A stretch of DNA of 64,000 bases from Vreelandella lutescens (lineage in GTDB: Bacteria; Pseudomonadota; Gammaproteobacteria; Pseudomonadales; Halomonadaceae): NCBI RefSeq assembly GCF_014640815.1, contig NZ_BMHM01000006.1, forward strand, positions 1-64,000. The letters are read 5' to 3'. Within the stretch, counting starts at the first letter, position 1. Every line of letters begins with the position of its first letter. This document shows positions 52,889-62,015 of this stretch, in pieces. Position numbers and translations under genes: made by a program. A model generated the notes under the pieces. It had not been told where the DNA came from and did not search any database. It worked only from the letters and a program-made list of their open reading frames with translations.

Positions 52889-53743
52889 ATGAACGACTAC
52901 GCCCGCATCGAAAAAGCCATGGCCTTTATGGTGGCGAATGCTGCCCAGCAGCCCAGTTTAGACACGGTCGCGGCGCAGGTGCACTTAAGTGCGTTCCATT
53001 TTCAGCGGCTGTTTTGTCGCTACGCAGGCGTTAGCCCAAAGCGCTTTTTACAGGCGTTGACGCTGGCGAGGGGTAAGCAGTTGATTGCCTCTGCCCAGAG
53101 CCTTACCGATACCGCCCAAGCGCTGGGGCTCAGCGGCGGCTCGCGGCTTTACGATCATTTTGTCACGCTGGAAGCGGTGACACCTGGGGAGTTCAAGCGC
53201 CAAGGGGAGGGCGTGGAGATTGCTTATGGCATTCACCCCACGCCGTTTGGCGAGGTGCTGGTGGCCACCACGCCGAGGGGCATTTGCCGGATGGGCTTTC
53301 TGGCAGCTACACCTGAGGCGGATATTCTCGCTCTGCTGGCCGCCGAGTGGCCGCGCAGCACGTTGCGCCACCAGCCAGACGCCACCCGTTATGCGGTTGA
53401 AGCACTGTTCGAGCCAAAGAACAACGCTGCACCTGGGGCGCTCTCGTTGCATGTGCGTGGCACTAATTTTCAGCTGAACGTGTGGCGCGCGCTGCTGCTG
53501 ATTCCTGATGGCCAGCTAGCTAGCTACTCGCATATTGCCCAGCTACTGGGGGCACCGAAATCGTCACGGGCGGTGGGGAACGCGGTAGGCGCAAATCCGG
53601 TGGCGCTGTGGATTCCTTGCCACCGGGTGATTCAGCAAAGCGGTGCGCTAGGCGGCTACCGCTGGGGGTTAGAGGTGAAACGCCAAGTGCAGGCCTGGGA
53701 AGCCGCTCAGCACCTTGAATCGCAAGAGAGCGCTCGGAGCTAG
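52889..53743 (+). CDS. Ada-like methylated-DNA--protein-cysteine methyltransferase with AraC domain
   Basis: 284 residues. N-terminal AraC helix-turn-helix (about 1-90: VAAQVHLSAFHFQRLFCRYA), then the Ada-type RNase-H-like subdomain, then the O6-alkylguanine transferase with LLLIPDGQLASYSHIAQLLG and the active-site PCHRV (Cys244). The N-terminal zinc/phosphotriester domain of full Ada is missing, so it repairs O6-methylguanine and may still regulate. Tail-to-tail with glsA. Confidence 0.92.
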   Translation: MNDYARIEKAMAFMVANAAQQPSLDTVAAQVHLSAFHFQRLFCRYAGVSPKRFLQALTLARGKQLIASAQSLTDTAQALGLSGGSRLYDHFVTLEAVTPGEFKRQGEGVEIAYGIHPTPFGEVLVATTPRGICRMGFLAATPEADILALLAAEWPRSTLRHQPDATRYAVEALFEPKNNAAPGALSLHVRGTNFQLNVWRALLLIPDGQLASYSHIAQLLGAPKSSRAVGNAVGANPVALWIPCHRVIQQSGALGGYRWGLEVKRQVQAWEAAQHLESQESARS

Positions 53744-53752
53744 TGCCCAAGC

Positions 53753-54682
53753 CTAGTGACCAAACACAGACCAGCCGGTGCGTTGCACGAACATCTCCAG
53801 CGCCCGCGCCCCTAGCAGGCTGTTGCCATAGCGATCTAACCCAGGCGACCACACCGCCAGCGAACCACGCCCTGGCGCGATGGCTAAAATGCCGCCGCCC
53901 ACGCCGCTTTTGCCCGGTAGACCCACGCGAAAGGCGAACTCCCCCGAGGCGTCGTAGTGGCCGCACATCATCATCAGCGAGTTGATACGCCGCGCTCGCT
54001 GAGGCGACACCACCCGCAGGTTGCTAGGACGGTTGACCCCATCGGAAGCTAAAAACAGCCCGGCGTGGGCAAGCTGGTCGCTGCTCATGGCGATGGCGCA
54101 CTGGTGGAAGTAGGTGCCCAGCACTTTATCAACATCGTGTCGCAGCCGCCCGAAGGCCTTCATAAAGTGGGCCAGCGAGGCGTTGCGGTGTTTGTGCTCC
54201 ATTTCCGATGCGGCAACTTGATGATCAAAACAGATGCTGTTGTCGTCGGCGATGTAGCGCACAAAGCTCAAAATTTCCGCCAGGGTCTCTTTGGGCTCGT
54301 GGCCCATCATAATGGCATCCACCACCGCAATGGCCCCGGCATTGATGAACGGGTTACGCGGTTTGCCGCCCTCATGCTCTAGCTGAACGATGGAGTTGAA
54401 CGGGTCGCCAGAAGGCTCGCGGCCTACTTTCGACCACAGTCCATCGCCCCATTTGCCCAGCGCAATAGTCAAAGTAAATACCTTGGAAATACTCTGAATC
54501 GAGAAGGGTGTGGTCGCGCAGCCCGCCGAGAAACGATCGCCCTCTACCGTGGCCAGGCTGATGGCGAATTGGCTGGGGTCCACGTGGGCAAGCTGGGGGA
54601 TGTAATCAGCCACTTTGCCGCGCTCGGATTCCTGCGCTAGCTCGGCGACTATCTCGTTCAGTATCTCTTGCATATCAGGCAT
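53753..54682 (-). CDS. glsA: Glutaminase
   Basis: 309 residues, normal for bacterial glutaminase. Hydrolyses glutamine to glutamate and ammonia with a beta-lactamase-like fold. The catalytic SISK is at 64-67 ([12 protein letters not shown]). Also seen: [20 protein letters not shown], and [15 protein letters not shown] toward the C-terminus. Single gene. In halophiles it may contribute to the glutamate pool. Confidence 0.95.
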   Translation of the reverse strand: MPDMQEILNEIVAELAQESERGKVADYIPQLAHVDPSQFAISLATVEGDRFSAGCATTPFSIQSISKVFTLTIALGKWGDGLWSKVGREPSGDPFNSIVQLEHEGGKPRNPFINAGAIAVVDAIMMGHEPKETLAEILSFVRYIADDNSICFDHQVAASEMEHKHRNASLAHFMKAFGRLRHDVDKVLGTYFHQCAIAMSSDQLAHAGLFLASDGVNRPSNLRVVSPQRARRINSLMMMCGHYDASGEFAFRVGLPGKSGVGGGILAIAPGRGSLAVWSPGLDRYGNSLLGARALEMFVQRTGWSVFGH

Positions 54683-54937
54683 ATTCGTTTGGTGGCGGGA
54701 GCCGCTACCCTAGCGGAAAATGCTCAGACTGTCTGCTGGCATATTGGGGAGAAACTCACGGTCTGTGAGATTAGCGCCATGCGACTTGCGAGGGGGCTTT
54801 CCTCAGTATTTAATGCCGTTGCCTTTCCTAGTTTTTTAACTGGGTTTTATAACTGAATTTCTAGATCAGTTTTCCAACGCCATTAGTGCAAGCGAGCCAC
54901 TCTATGCAACGCCATACCGATACGCAGGGCCGCCGCA

Positions 54938-57130
54938 ATGTTTGAACGGCGCCCTCTCTTCCTAGCGGTAGGGATAGCGCTGGGCACTCTGTCATTATCA
55001 GGATGTGGTTCCAGCGGCGGTGGTGGGGGTGATAGCAGCCAGGGCGTGCATACTCCTAGCGGCTCTTCCCCAGGTGTGGGGGCCAGCCAAACCCCCACAC
55101 CGCTTGAGCCGGGTTTGGTGAGAGTGGCGGTGGCCGATAGCGCGTTCGATGTTGCCACTATCACCAATAGCGAACGGGTGATTGACCGCTTGGACGTGTA
55201 CACCGGCTCCGCCGACGTTAGCGGCGTGGATGAGTGGCACGGCAATGCCGTCACTTCTACCATCACGGGCGGCACGTTGGGCAATGCCCGCCTGGATCTC
55301 TTAAAAATAGAAGATAGCCAGGGGGCGACGTTAAATAACGCTCTGGATTATGCCATTGGTGAAGCCGCTAACCGCGGGGCGCGGGTTATCAACGCCAGCT
55401 TCTCCCGCCGTTTGGAAGCCAGTGATCCTCGGCTCGCGTTCAATGGCGTATCTTCGGGCACCTCGTATCAGCGCGTCGTCGACGCTAACGGCGGCAAGGG
55501 TGCAATTTACGTGGTGAGTGCTGGCAATACGGGCAGCGCTATCGATACGCAAGGCAAGCCGATCTACACCAGCCAGCCTGGGCTTTACGAGATGATGCTG
55601 ATTGCCGTCGGCACGACGGCCAATGGTGATATTCACCCGTTGAGCAGCTACCCCGGAGACGATGCTCAGCTGCAGGCGCGCTCGATCGGCACCGAATTCG
55701 CGAACCGCGGCGTGGGTGCGCGGGGCACCTCGATTTCCGCCGCACGCATTTCCGAGTATGCGGCGGGTATCGTCGGCCAATGGCCTCATTTAACGGCTCA
55801 GCAGGCAAGCCAGCGGCTGTTAGATACGGCAAGCCAGGAGAGTGCTCTGTTTCAGCAGAATAACTGCGGCGCGAGCGGCACGTTGAACTGCGGCGCGTTC
55901 TACTTGGGCCAAGGCATTGCTGATATTGACGCAGCCCTGGCCCCGGAAGGCGATCTGGTCGTTAGCCAAAGCCAGCGTGTGGCCGATGGCGGTGCGCTAG
56001 CCGATGTCTCTTACCTGCAGCTTTCCGATGCCTATGGCGATGCGGTCGCAGCGTCCGGAGTGTTAGAGAACGTGGTGGCGTTTGACGCGCTGGGCCGAGA
56101 TTACGCCATTGATTTAGGGCGCAATACGCAGCCCCGCTCCGCGCGGGCCACGCAGCTTCGCGATCAGATGCAGCAGATGGCAAGCGCCTCCCCATCGCAC
56201 GCCACCACCCAGACGGCGGTCGAGGGCAACTATCGTTTCTCCACCAGCAGCACGGCCTACGGTGAGCTGTTGGCCAGCCGTTTCGACGGCACCTTTGGCA
56301 ATGCGCAGCTCAGCGCCTTTCGCTTTTCGGGCGACCAGCCCAGCCCCATGGGCAGCTACGCCGAATTAGGCGTGATGCCGATGATCTCGTTTCAAGCAGG
56401 GTCAGCGTTGACCAATGCCTTCGAGCGCGTTGATGGCGTAGAAACCCGCTATGCGCTGGGTGAGAGGCTCAGCATGACGGCCTCCCATTGGGCCGGTGAT
56501 GTGGCCGACGATGCGGCCAGCGACTATCAAGCGCAGCGCTCAGACGTAGGTTTGGCATGGCAAATCGCCCCAGGGCTGAGTATCGACAGCTATGTCGGCC
56601 AGCTGACCGAGCAGCAGGGGCTATTGGGCGCTAACGGCAACGGCGCGCTAGGTTTGGGCGACGATAATCAGATGCGTTTTACGGGCGTTAGCTTGCAGGC
56701 CCAGATGGATGGCTTTCGCGGTTTTGCCGAATTTGAGCAGGGGCAGGGCAGCGCATCGGGTAGCGGCCTGCTGACCAGCGTGAACGGCATGCGCGCCCAG
56801 CAAATGGCGCTGGGGCTACAGTGGCAAGGGGAAGGCGAGCGCGCCGAGCGTTGGGCGCTCACCCTGCGCCAGCCGCTGCGCATAGACAGCGCCACGGCGA
56901 GCTTCGATGTGCCCGTAGGACGCCGCCTGGATGGCAGCGTGGTGCGTGAAACGCGAAGCGCGTCTCTAGAGCCGTCTGGTCGTCAGCTCGATATCGAATT
57001 GGGCTATGGGTTCGCGGCCAGTGAGCGCAGCCAGTGGCAGTTCAACCTGCTACATACCCGAGAGCCGGGCCACGATGCTGACGCACCTAGCGACTCAGCG
57101 GCCATGGTGAACTACACCTACGCTTGGTAA
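54938..57130 (+). CDS. Subtilisin-like autotransporter with lipoprotein signal
   Basis: 730 residues. A signal peptide ends in the lipobox LSGC (Cys23), followed by a Gly/Ser linker. S8 triad: Asp67 (AVADSAFD), His101 (EWHGNAV), Ser265 (RGTSISAARI). The last 280 or so residues alternate as a beta barrel and end VNYTYAW with a C-terminal aromatic, as for outer-membrane autotransporters. This matches lipidated surface proteases such as NalP/SphB1. The ATG has no strong RBS. cobQ starts 10 nt later. Confidence 0.88.
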   Translation: MFERRPLFLAVGIALGTLSLSGCGSSGGGGGDSSQGVHTPSGSSPGVGASQTPTPLEPGLVRVAVADSAFDVATITNSERVIDRLDVYTGSADVSGVDEWHGNAVTSTITGGTLGNARLDLLKIEDSQGATLNNALDYAIGEAANRGARVINASFSRRLEASDPRLAFNGVSSGTSYQRVVDANGGKGAIYVVSAGNTGSAIDTQGKPIYTSQPGLYEMMLIAVGTTANGDIHPLSSYPGDDAQLQARSIGTEFANRGVGARGTSISAARISEYAAGIVGQWPHLTAQQASQRLLDTASQESALFQQNNCGASGTLNCGAFYLGQGIADIDAALAPEGDLVVSQSQRVADGGALADVSYLQLSDAYGDAVAASGVLENVVAFDALGRDYAIDLGRNTQPRSARATQLRDQMQQMASASPSHATTQTAVEGNYRFSTSSTAYGELLASRFDGTFGNAQLSAFRFSGDQPSPMGSYAELGVMPMISFQAGSALTNAFERVDGVETRYALGERLSMTASHWAGDVADDAASDYQAQRSDVGLAWQIAPGLSIDSYVGQLTEQQGLLGANGNGALGLGDDNQMRFTGVSLQAQMDGFRGFAEFEQGQGSASGSGLLTSVNGMRAQQMALGLQWQGEGERAERWALTLRQPLRIDSATASFDVPVGRRLDGSVVRETRSASLEPSGRQLDIELGYGFAASERSQWQFNLLHTREPGHDADAPSDSAAMVNYTYAW

Positions 57131-57140
57131 TTGATTTGCG

Positions 57141-58640
57141 ATGACCACACTGATGATTCAAGGCACCACCTCGGATGCGGGTAAAAGCACCGTGGTGGCG
57201 GGACTTTGCCGTGTTCTCAAGCGCCGGGGTATCTCGGTGGCCCCGTTTAAGCCGCAAAACATGGCGCTGAACAGTGCGGTGACCAGCGATGGCGGCGAGA
57301 TTGGCCGCTCCACCGCGCTACAGGCCCAAGCGGCGGGCGTTATTCCCCATAGCGATATGAACCCGGTACTGCTAAAGCCAGAAACCGACCGGGGTGCCCA
57401 GGTGATTCTGCGCGGCAAGGTGTACGGCCACATGGACGCGCTGGACTACCACGCCTTCAAACGCACCGCCCACGAGAGCGTGATGGCGGCGTGGCAAGCC
57501 CTAGAGCAGCGGTTTGATGTGATTATTGCTGAAGGGGCGGGCAGCCCGGCGGAAATCAACCTGCGCAAAGGCGATATTGCCAACATGGGGTTTGCCGAGG
57601 CCGCTGACTGCCCGGTGCTGCTGGTAGGCGATATTGACCGTGGCGGCGTGTTTGCTCAGCTGGTCGGCACGCTTGCGCTACTGAGTGACAGTGAGCAGGC
57701 CCGAACCAAAGGCTTTATCATCAACCGTTTTCGGGGCGATATTGCGCTGTTAGAGCCAGGGCTAGAGTGGTTGGAAGCGCGCACCCAAAAGCCGGTGCTG
57801 GGCACGCTGCCGTATCTGCAAGGGCTGCTGCTGGATGCCGAAGATAGCATCGGCACCGTGCAGGCGGAAAAAGCGAGCCAAACGCTCAAGGTCATCGTGC
57901 CCGCACTGCCGCGCATCAGTAACCACACCGATTTCGACCCGCTGCGCCTGCATCCGCAGGTATCGCTTAGTTTTATCGGCCCCGATCAGCCTATTCCTCC
58001 CGCTGATGTGATCGTACTTCCCGGCAGTAAAAGCACCGCCAGCGACTTAGCCTGGTTAAAGCGCCAGGGCTGGGATGCGGCGATTACTCGCCACCTGCGC
58101 TACGGCGGCAAAGTGCTGGGTATCTGCGGCGGCTTTCAAATGCTGGGGGAGTGGGTGGATGACCCCGACGGGCTGGAAGGCGCGCCCGGAAAGACCGCCG
58201 GATTGGGGCTGTTACCGCTGACGACACGCATGGTAGTGGGCAAGCAGCTGCGCAACGTGAGCGGCATGTTGGTGGGGGAAGAAGCAAAGGTAAAGGCATA
58301 CGAGATCCATAACGGCGTTAGCGAAGGCCCCGCCCTGAACAAGCCGCTATTCGATCTCGGCACCCACTTGGATGGGGCCATCAGCGAGGATGGCCAAGTG
58401 ATGGGCACTTACCTACACGGCCTGTTTGACCACCCAGAAGCCTGCCAAGCGCTACTCACCAAGCTTGGCTTATCCAAGGCAGTCAACGTCGATTACAACG
58501 CCCACCGCGAACAAGCCTTGGAGCGCTTGGCCGATACGCTAGAAGCGCACCTGGATATCGACGCGATCCTGGCGCTCATTGCGTCTGCACGCGCTGCTAA
58601 ACAGCCTCTTTGCCCCAGTGCTCTAACAGAAGATCAATAA
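57141..58640 (+). CDS. cobQ: Cobyric acid synthase
   Basis: 499 residues. Amidates side chains b, d, e and g of adenosylcobyrinate a,c-diamide. N-terminal P-loop [20 protein letters not shown], then [11 protein letters not shown], and a C-terminal glutamine amidotransferase with the Cys in ICGGFQMLG and a His in [10 protein letters not shown]. It stands 20 kb from the other cob genes, right behind an unrelated autotransporter. Its 3' end overlaps the convergent lysR gene by 44 nt. Confidence 0.95.
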   Translation: MTTLMIQGTTSDAGKSTVVAGLCRVLKRRGISVAPFKPQNMALNSAVTSDGGEIGRSTALQAQAAGVIPHSDMNPVLLKPETDRGAQVILRGKVYGHMDALDYHAFKRTAHESVMAAWQALEQRFDVIIAEGAGSPAEINLRKGDIANMGFAEAADCPVLLVGDIDRGGVFAQLVGTLALLSDSEQARTKGFIINRFRGDIALLEPGLEWLEARTQKPVLGTLPYLQGLLLDAEDSIGTVQAEKASQTLKVIVPALPRISNHTDFDPLRLHPQVSLSFIGPDQPIPPADVIVLPGSKSTASDLAWLKRQGWDAAITRHLRYGGKVLGICGGFQMLGEWVDDPDGLEGAPGKTAGLGLLPLTTRMVVGKQLRNVSGMLVGEEAKVKAYEIHNGVSEGPALNKPLFDLGTHLDGAISEDGQVMGTYLHGLFDHPEACQALLTKLGLSKAVNVDYNAHREQALERLADTLEAHLDIDAILALIASARAAKQPLCPSALTEDQ

Positions 58641-59502
58641 ACAGCTGCGCCGTGCTGGATAAGCTGTGCGAGTTGCTGCGTACCAATCCAATCGAGCGCT
58701 GAATGCGTGGCTCGGGTAAGTCGCGAGAGCAGAGCGTGTCGTGATCCGGACCGGGCATGGTCATGCGCGGCAAAATAGCCACGCCAAGGCCCGACTCCAC
58801 CAGCCCCAACGAAGTAGAAAGGTGCTGCACCTCGTAAAAGCTGTTGAGGTGGATACCCTCTGCTGAAAGCGCGTTATCCAGCAGCGTGCGGTTGCCACTA
58901 TCGCGGCTCACGGTGATGAGCCGCACATCCTCTAAATCGCTCCACTCAATCTGCTTTTTGCTGGCAAGCGGGTGGTCTGAGCGCAGTGCCAGCACAAATG
59001 GATCTCGCAGCAGCGGCGTAAAGCGCACCTCCGAGCTTTGCGCGCTGATCATGTTGATGCCGAAATCCGCCTCGCCATTAATGACTTTTTCTAGCCCCTC
59101 GTTAGCGCTGACATCCAAAATCCGGATGCGGATGCCCGGCCACGCCTCGCTAAACACGCGAATGACACTAGGCAAAAAGTAGAAGGCCGCCGTGGGCAGG
59201 CAGGCAATCGTCACCGTGCCTTTTTGGTGGGTAACGAGCTCGCGAATCCCTAAGATGGAAGACTCGTACTCCTCTAGCATGCGCCTGGCACGGGGCAGAA
59301 AATCGGCCCCAATCGGCGTTAGCCGAGTACGCCGTGTGGTTCGCTCAAGTAATTCAACTTCAAGGAGTTCTTCGAGTTTTTGGATGCGCCGAGTGAGCGC
59401 TGGCTGCGACAGATGCAGGCGCTGGGCCGCCTCATGAAAGGTGCCCAATTCAGCGACCAAAATGAAGGCCTGGAGGTCAAGAAATTCGAGTCTATGCAGC
59501 AT
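58597..59502 (-). CDS. LysR-family transcriptional regulator
   Basis: 301 residues. HTH at the N-terminus ([35 protein letters not shown]), effector-binding domain after about residue 90. Divergent from galD-tctC-tctAB; this pairing suggests a tricarboxylate or aromatic-derived acid as inducer. Its stop lies inside the end of cobQ. Confidence 0.93.
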   Translation of the reverse strand: MLHRLEFLDLQAFILVAELGTFHEAAQRLHLSQPALTRRIQKLEELLEVELLERTTRRTRLTPIGADFLPRARRMLEEYESSILGIRELVTHQKGTVTIACLPTAAFYFLPSVIRVFSEAWPGIRIRILDVSANEGLEKVINGEADFGINMISAQSSEVRFTPLLRDPFVLALRSDHPLASKKQIEWSDLEDVRLITVSRDSGNRTLLDNALSAEGIHLNSFYEVQHLSTSLGLVESGLGVAILPRMTMPGPDHDTLCSRDLPEPRIQRSIGLVRSNSHSLSSTAQLFIDLLLEHWGKEAV

Positions 59503-59558
59503 AGGATTGTTGCGCTAAAAAGTTGGATTCATAACCAAAACACATTAATGCACAAAAC

Positions 59559-59574
59559 GGATTTATAGCAATCC
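59559..59574. promoter_or_regulatory. Possible LysR operator in the lysR/galD promoter
   Basis: GGATT, 6-base spacer TATAGC, AATCC, within the 148-bp divergent region. An outer ATGCA...TGCAT pair (59548 and 59581 areas) lies around it. Confidence 0.4.
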
Positions 59575-59650
59575 ATATTTGCATTTGAGACATTAAACAT
59601 TGGCTGACATTCTCCGTTCATACAGTCATCGCGAACTATGGCGGAGCGAT

Positions 59651-60775
59651 ATGAACAGCATTCCTTGTGTCATTATGCGGGGCGGCACCTCTCGAGGCCC
59701 CTTTATTCGCATGAAAGACCTGCCCAGTGATCAGGCCCAGCAGGCTGATATTCTGCTCAGCTTGATGGGCTCCGGGCATGCGCTACAGATCGATGGTATT
59801 GGGGGCGGCGACCCGCTCACCAGCAAAGTGGCCATTGTAGAGCGCTCGTCACACCCGGATGCCGACGTTGACTACCTGTTTGCTCAAGTGGACGTAGTGA
59901 ACAAGCGCGTCGATTTCAATCCGAACTGCGGCAACATGCTCTCTGCCGTTGGGCCCTACGCTATCGAAACAGGGTTGGTGGAACCGCAGGACGGTACGAC
60001 CGTGGTGAAGGTGCATAACCTGAACACCCAGCGGCTGATTGAGTGCCATGTACCCACGCCGGGTAAGCAGGTGCAGTACGAAGGCAGCGTTACTATTAGC
60101 GGCGTACCTGGCAGTGCGGCGGGTATCCAACTCAGCTTTTTAGACATCATGGGCAGTAAAACGGGCCAGCTGTTACCCACGGGAAACGCCTGTGATGAGA
60201 TCGAAGGTGTCGAGGTGAGCTGTATTGATGCCGCCACCCCCATTATGCTGCTGCGCGCGGAGTCGGTGGGGCTAACTGGCCACGAAGCGCCTGCGGAGTT
60301 GGATAATAACGCGGCCTTGTTAACCCGCTTAGAAACCCTACGCCGTGAAGCAGGGCGACGGATGGGAATGGGCGATGTGAGCCAGAGCGTGCTGCCCAAG
60401 GTGGTACTGATTTCAGAGGCTGAAGCGGCATCGCACACGCTGAATGTGCGCTATTTTGTGCCCCATCGCTGCCATAAAGCGATTGCCGTGACAGGGGCAA
60501 TGGCCGTGGCGGCGGCGATTAACGTGCCCGGCTCGGTGGCCAACCACATGGCCATAAGCACTCAGAAGCTTTCTGCCGGGCAGCTGTTATCACAGATTAC
60601 ATTAGAGCATCCTTCTGGTTCTATTGAGCTAACGGCCGAATATCGCCAGCAGAATGCTTTTGACCTAGCGCGCGTGTCGCTTATTCGAACCGCTCGCAAA
60701 ATTATGAGCGGGCAAATTTTTTACGCGACCCCTTTAAAGGTAGCGGGTAACCACGCCATCGAAACCGTTGATTAA
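59651..60775 (+). CDS. 4-oxalomesaconate tautomerase/PrpF-type isomerase
   Basis: 374 residues from the ATG at 59651. PrpF/GalD fold: IMRGGTSRGPFIRMKDLP at the start, GIGGGDPLTSKVAIV and the proton-transfer cysteine in NPNCGNMLSAVG. PrpF isomerises methyl-aconitate and GalD tautomerises oxalomesaconate. The LysR and TTT-transporter neighbours favour a role in catabolism of an imported tricarboxylic or related unsaturated acid. I cannot choose between PrpF and GalD by eye. Confidence 0.82.
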   Translation: MNSIPCVIMRGGTSRGPFIRMKDLPSDQAQQADILLSLMGSGHALQIDGIGGGDPLTSKVAIVERSSHPDADVDYLFAQVDVVNKRVDFNPNCGNMLSAVGPYAIETGLVEPQDGTTVVKVHNLNTQRLIECHVPTPGKQVQYEGSVTISGVPGSAAGIQLSFLDIMGSKTGQLLPTGNACDEIEGVEVSCIDAATPIMLLRAESVGLTGHEAPAELDNNAALLTRLETLRREAGRRMGMGDVSQSVLPKVVLISEAEAASHTLNVRYFVPHRCHKAIAVTGAMAVAAAINVPGSVANHMAISTQKLSAGQLLSQITLEHPSGSIELTAEYRQQNAFDLARVSLIRTARKIMSGQIFYATPLKVAGNHAIETVD

Positions 60776-60827
60776 ATAACGCTACCAAAATAACTAACCG
60801 ACAATAATCAATAACAGGAGTATCGCC

Positions 60828-61934
60828 ATGACCACCCTGAAGAACACTCCGTTTAAAACGTTCAAGAAAGCGCTACTGGTCGCTGCTTGTTCCACGCTAG
60901 GCGCTATCAGTGTGAATGCTCAAGCTGACGATGTGAGCGTGCCTGACACCATTCGCTGGACCATTCCCTTTGGTGTAGGCGGAGGAACCGACGTATGGGC
61001 GCGCTTCTTCACCACCTGGATGAGCGAGAATATTCAAGGCAACCCGACGCTGGTCATCGATAACGTGCCCGGCGGCGGCTCTATCAATGGCAGTAACCTG
61101 TTCGCTATGCGAGCGGACTCGGATGGCAGCCAGTGGATAGGTACCTCTGCCTCCACTCAGTACCCTGCCATGCTGCAAGACCGCCGGGTTCGCTATAGCT
61201 ATGAAGATTGGACACCGATTCTAGCGACGCCCACCGGCGGCGTGGTGTACGCCCAGCCTGGCCTGGGCAATAGCGCAGAGGAGGTGCTGAATGCGGTAAC
61301 CAACCAGCGCGTTAAGTTTGCCGTGCAGAGCCATACCGGGCTGGAGCTACCAGTACTGATTGCGCTTGATTTGCTGGGGGCCGATGTCCAAGCCGTTTCG
61401 GGCATGCGCAGCCGTGGAGAAGGGCGGTTAGCCTTCGAGCGCGGCGAGGCCGATATCGACTTCCAAACCACTTCAGCCTATTTCAGCAGCGTAGAGCCTC
61501 TGGTAGAGAGCGGGCGAGCGGTGCCGCTTTTTTCCCTGGGCGTGCTTAACGACAGTGGCGAGATCGTGCGTGACCCTGCTTTCCCTGACCTGCCGACCTT
61601 CAATGAAGTGTACGAAACCCTGCATGGTGAAGCGCCCAGCGGCCCTGGTGCCGAGGCGTATCGTAAGTTCTTTGCCTCCGGGTTTACGCTGCAAAAATTG
61701 ATCTTACTGCCAAACGATGCGCCAGAAGCGCTGATTCAGGAGTATCGCGACGCGGCGCGCCGTTTTGTCGATACGGAAGCGTTTAAAGAAGCCGCCATGG
61801 CCCAGCTTGGCCCCTACACACCGGTGGTCGGTGAAGTGGTTGAGCAGCATCTGCAGGATGCCATGTCGCTGGATGATGCCACACGCCAGTGGCTGGTCGA
61901 GTGGCTGCTAGAGCAGCACGGTGCTCGTATTTAA
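60828..61934 (+). CDS. tctC: TTT transporter substrate-binding protein, TctC family
   Basis: 368 residues, RBS AGGAG at 60815-60820. A signal peptide ends near VNAQA. Mature IRWTIPFGVGGGTDVWARFF and NVPGGGSINGSNLF are the family's binding-pocket loops. A high-affinity periplasmic receptor for carboxylates. Followed by a stem-loop and the permease gene. Confidence 0.93.
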   Translation: MTTLKNTPFKTFKKALLVAACSTLGAISVNAQADDVSVPDTIRWTIPFGVGGGTDVWARFFTTWMSENIQGNPTLVIDNVPGGGSINGSNLFAMRADSDGSQWIGTSASTQYPAMLQDRRVRYSYEDWTPILATPTGGVVYAQPGLGNSAEEVLNAVTNQRVKFAVQSHTGLELPVLIALDLLGADVQAVSGMRSRGEGRLAFERGEADIDFQTTSAYFSSVEPLVESGRAVPLFSLGVLNDSGEIVRDPAFPDLPTFNEVYETLHGEAPSGPGAEAYRKFFASGFTLQKLILLPNDAPEALIQEYRDAARRFVDTEAFKEAAMAQLGPYTPVVGEVVEQHLQDAMSLDDATRQWLVEWLLEQHGARI

Positions 61935-61952
61935 CACGCCAGTAAACATTAA

Positions 61953-61978
61953 AAAGGCACGGCTCAAGCAGTGCCTTT
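61953..61978 (+). terminator. Stem-loop between tctC and tctAB
   Basis: AAAGGCAC, 10-base loop, GTGCCTTT. It has no T-run. Such loops between receptor and permease genes of secondary transporters usually protect the upstream mRNA or attenuate, giving more binding protein than permease. Confidence 0.6.
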
Positions 61979-62015
61979 GGGCTCCCTTACATTAAACAAC
62001 ATAAGAGCCAAGACA

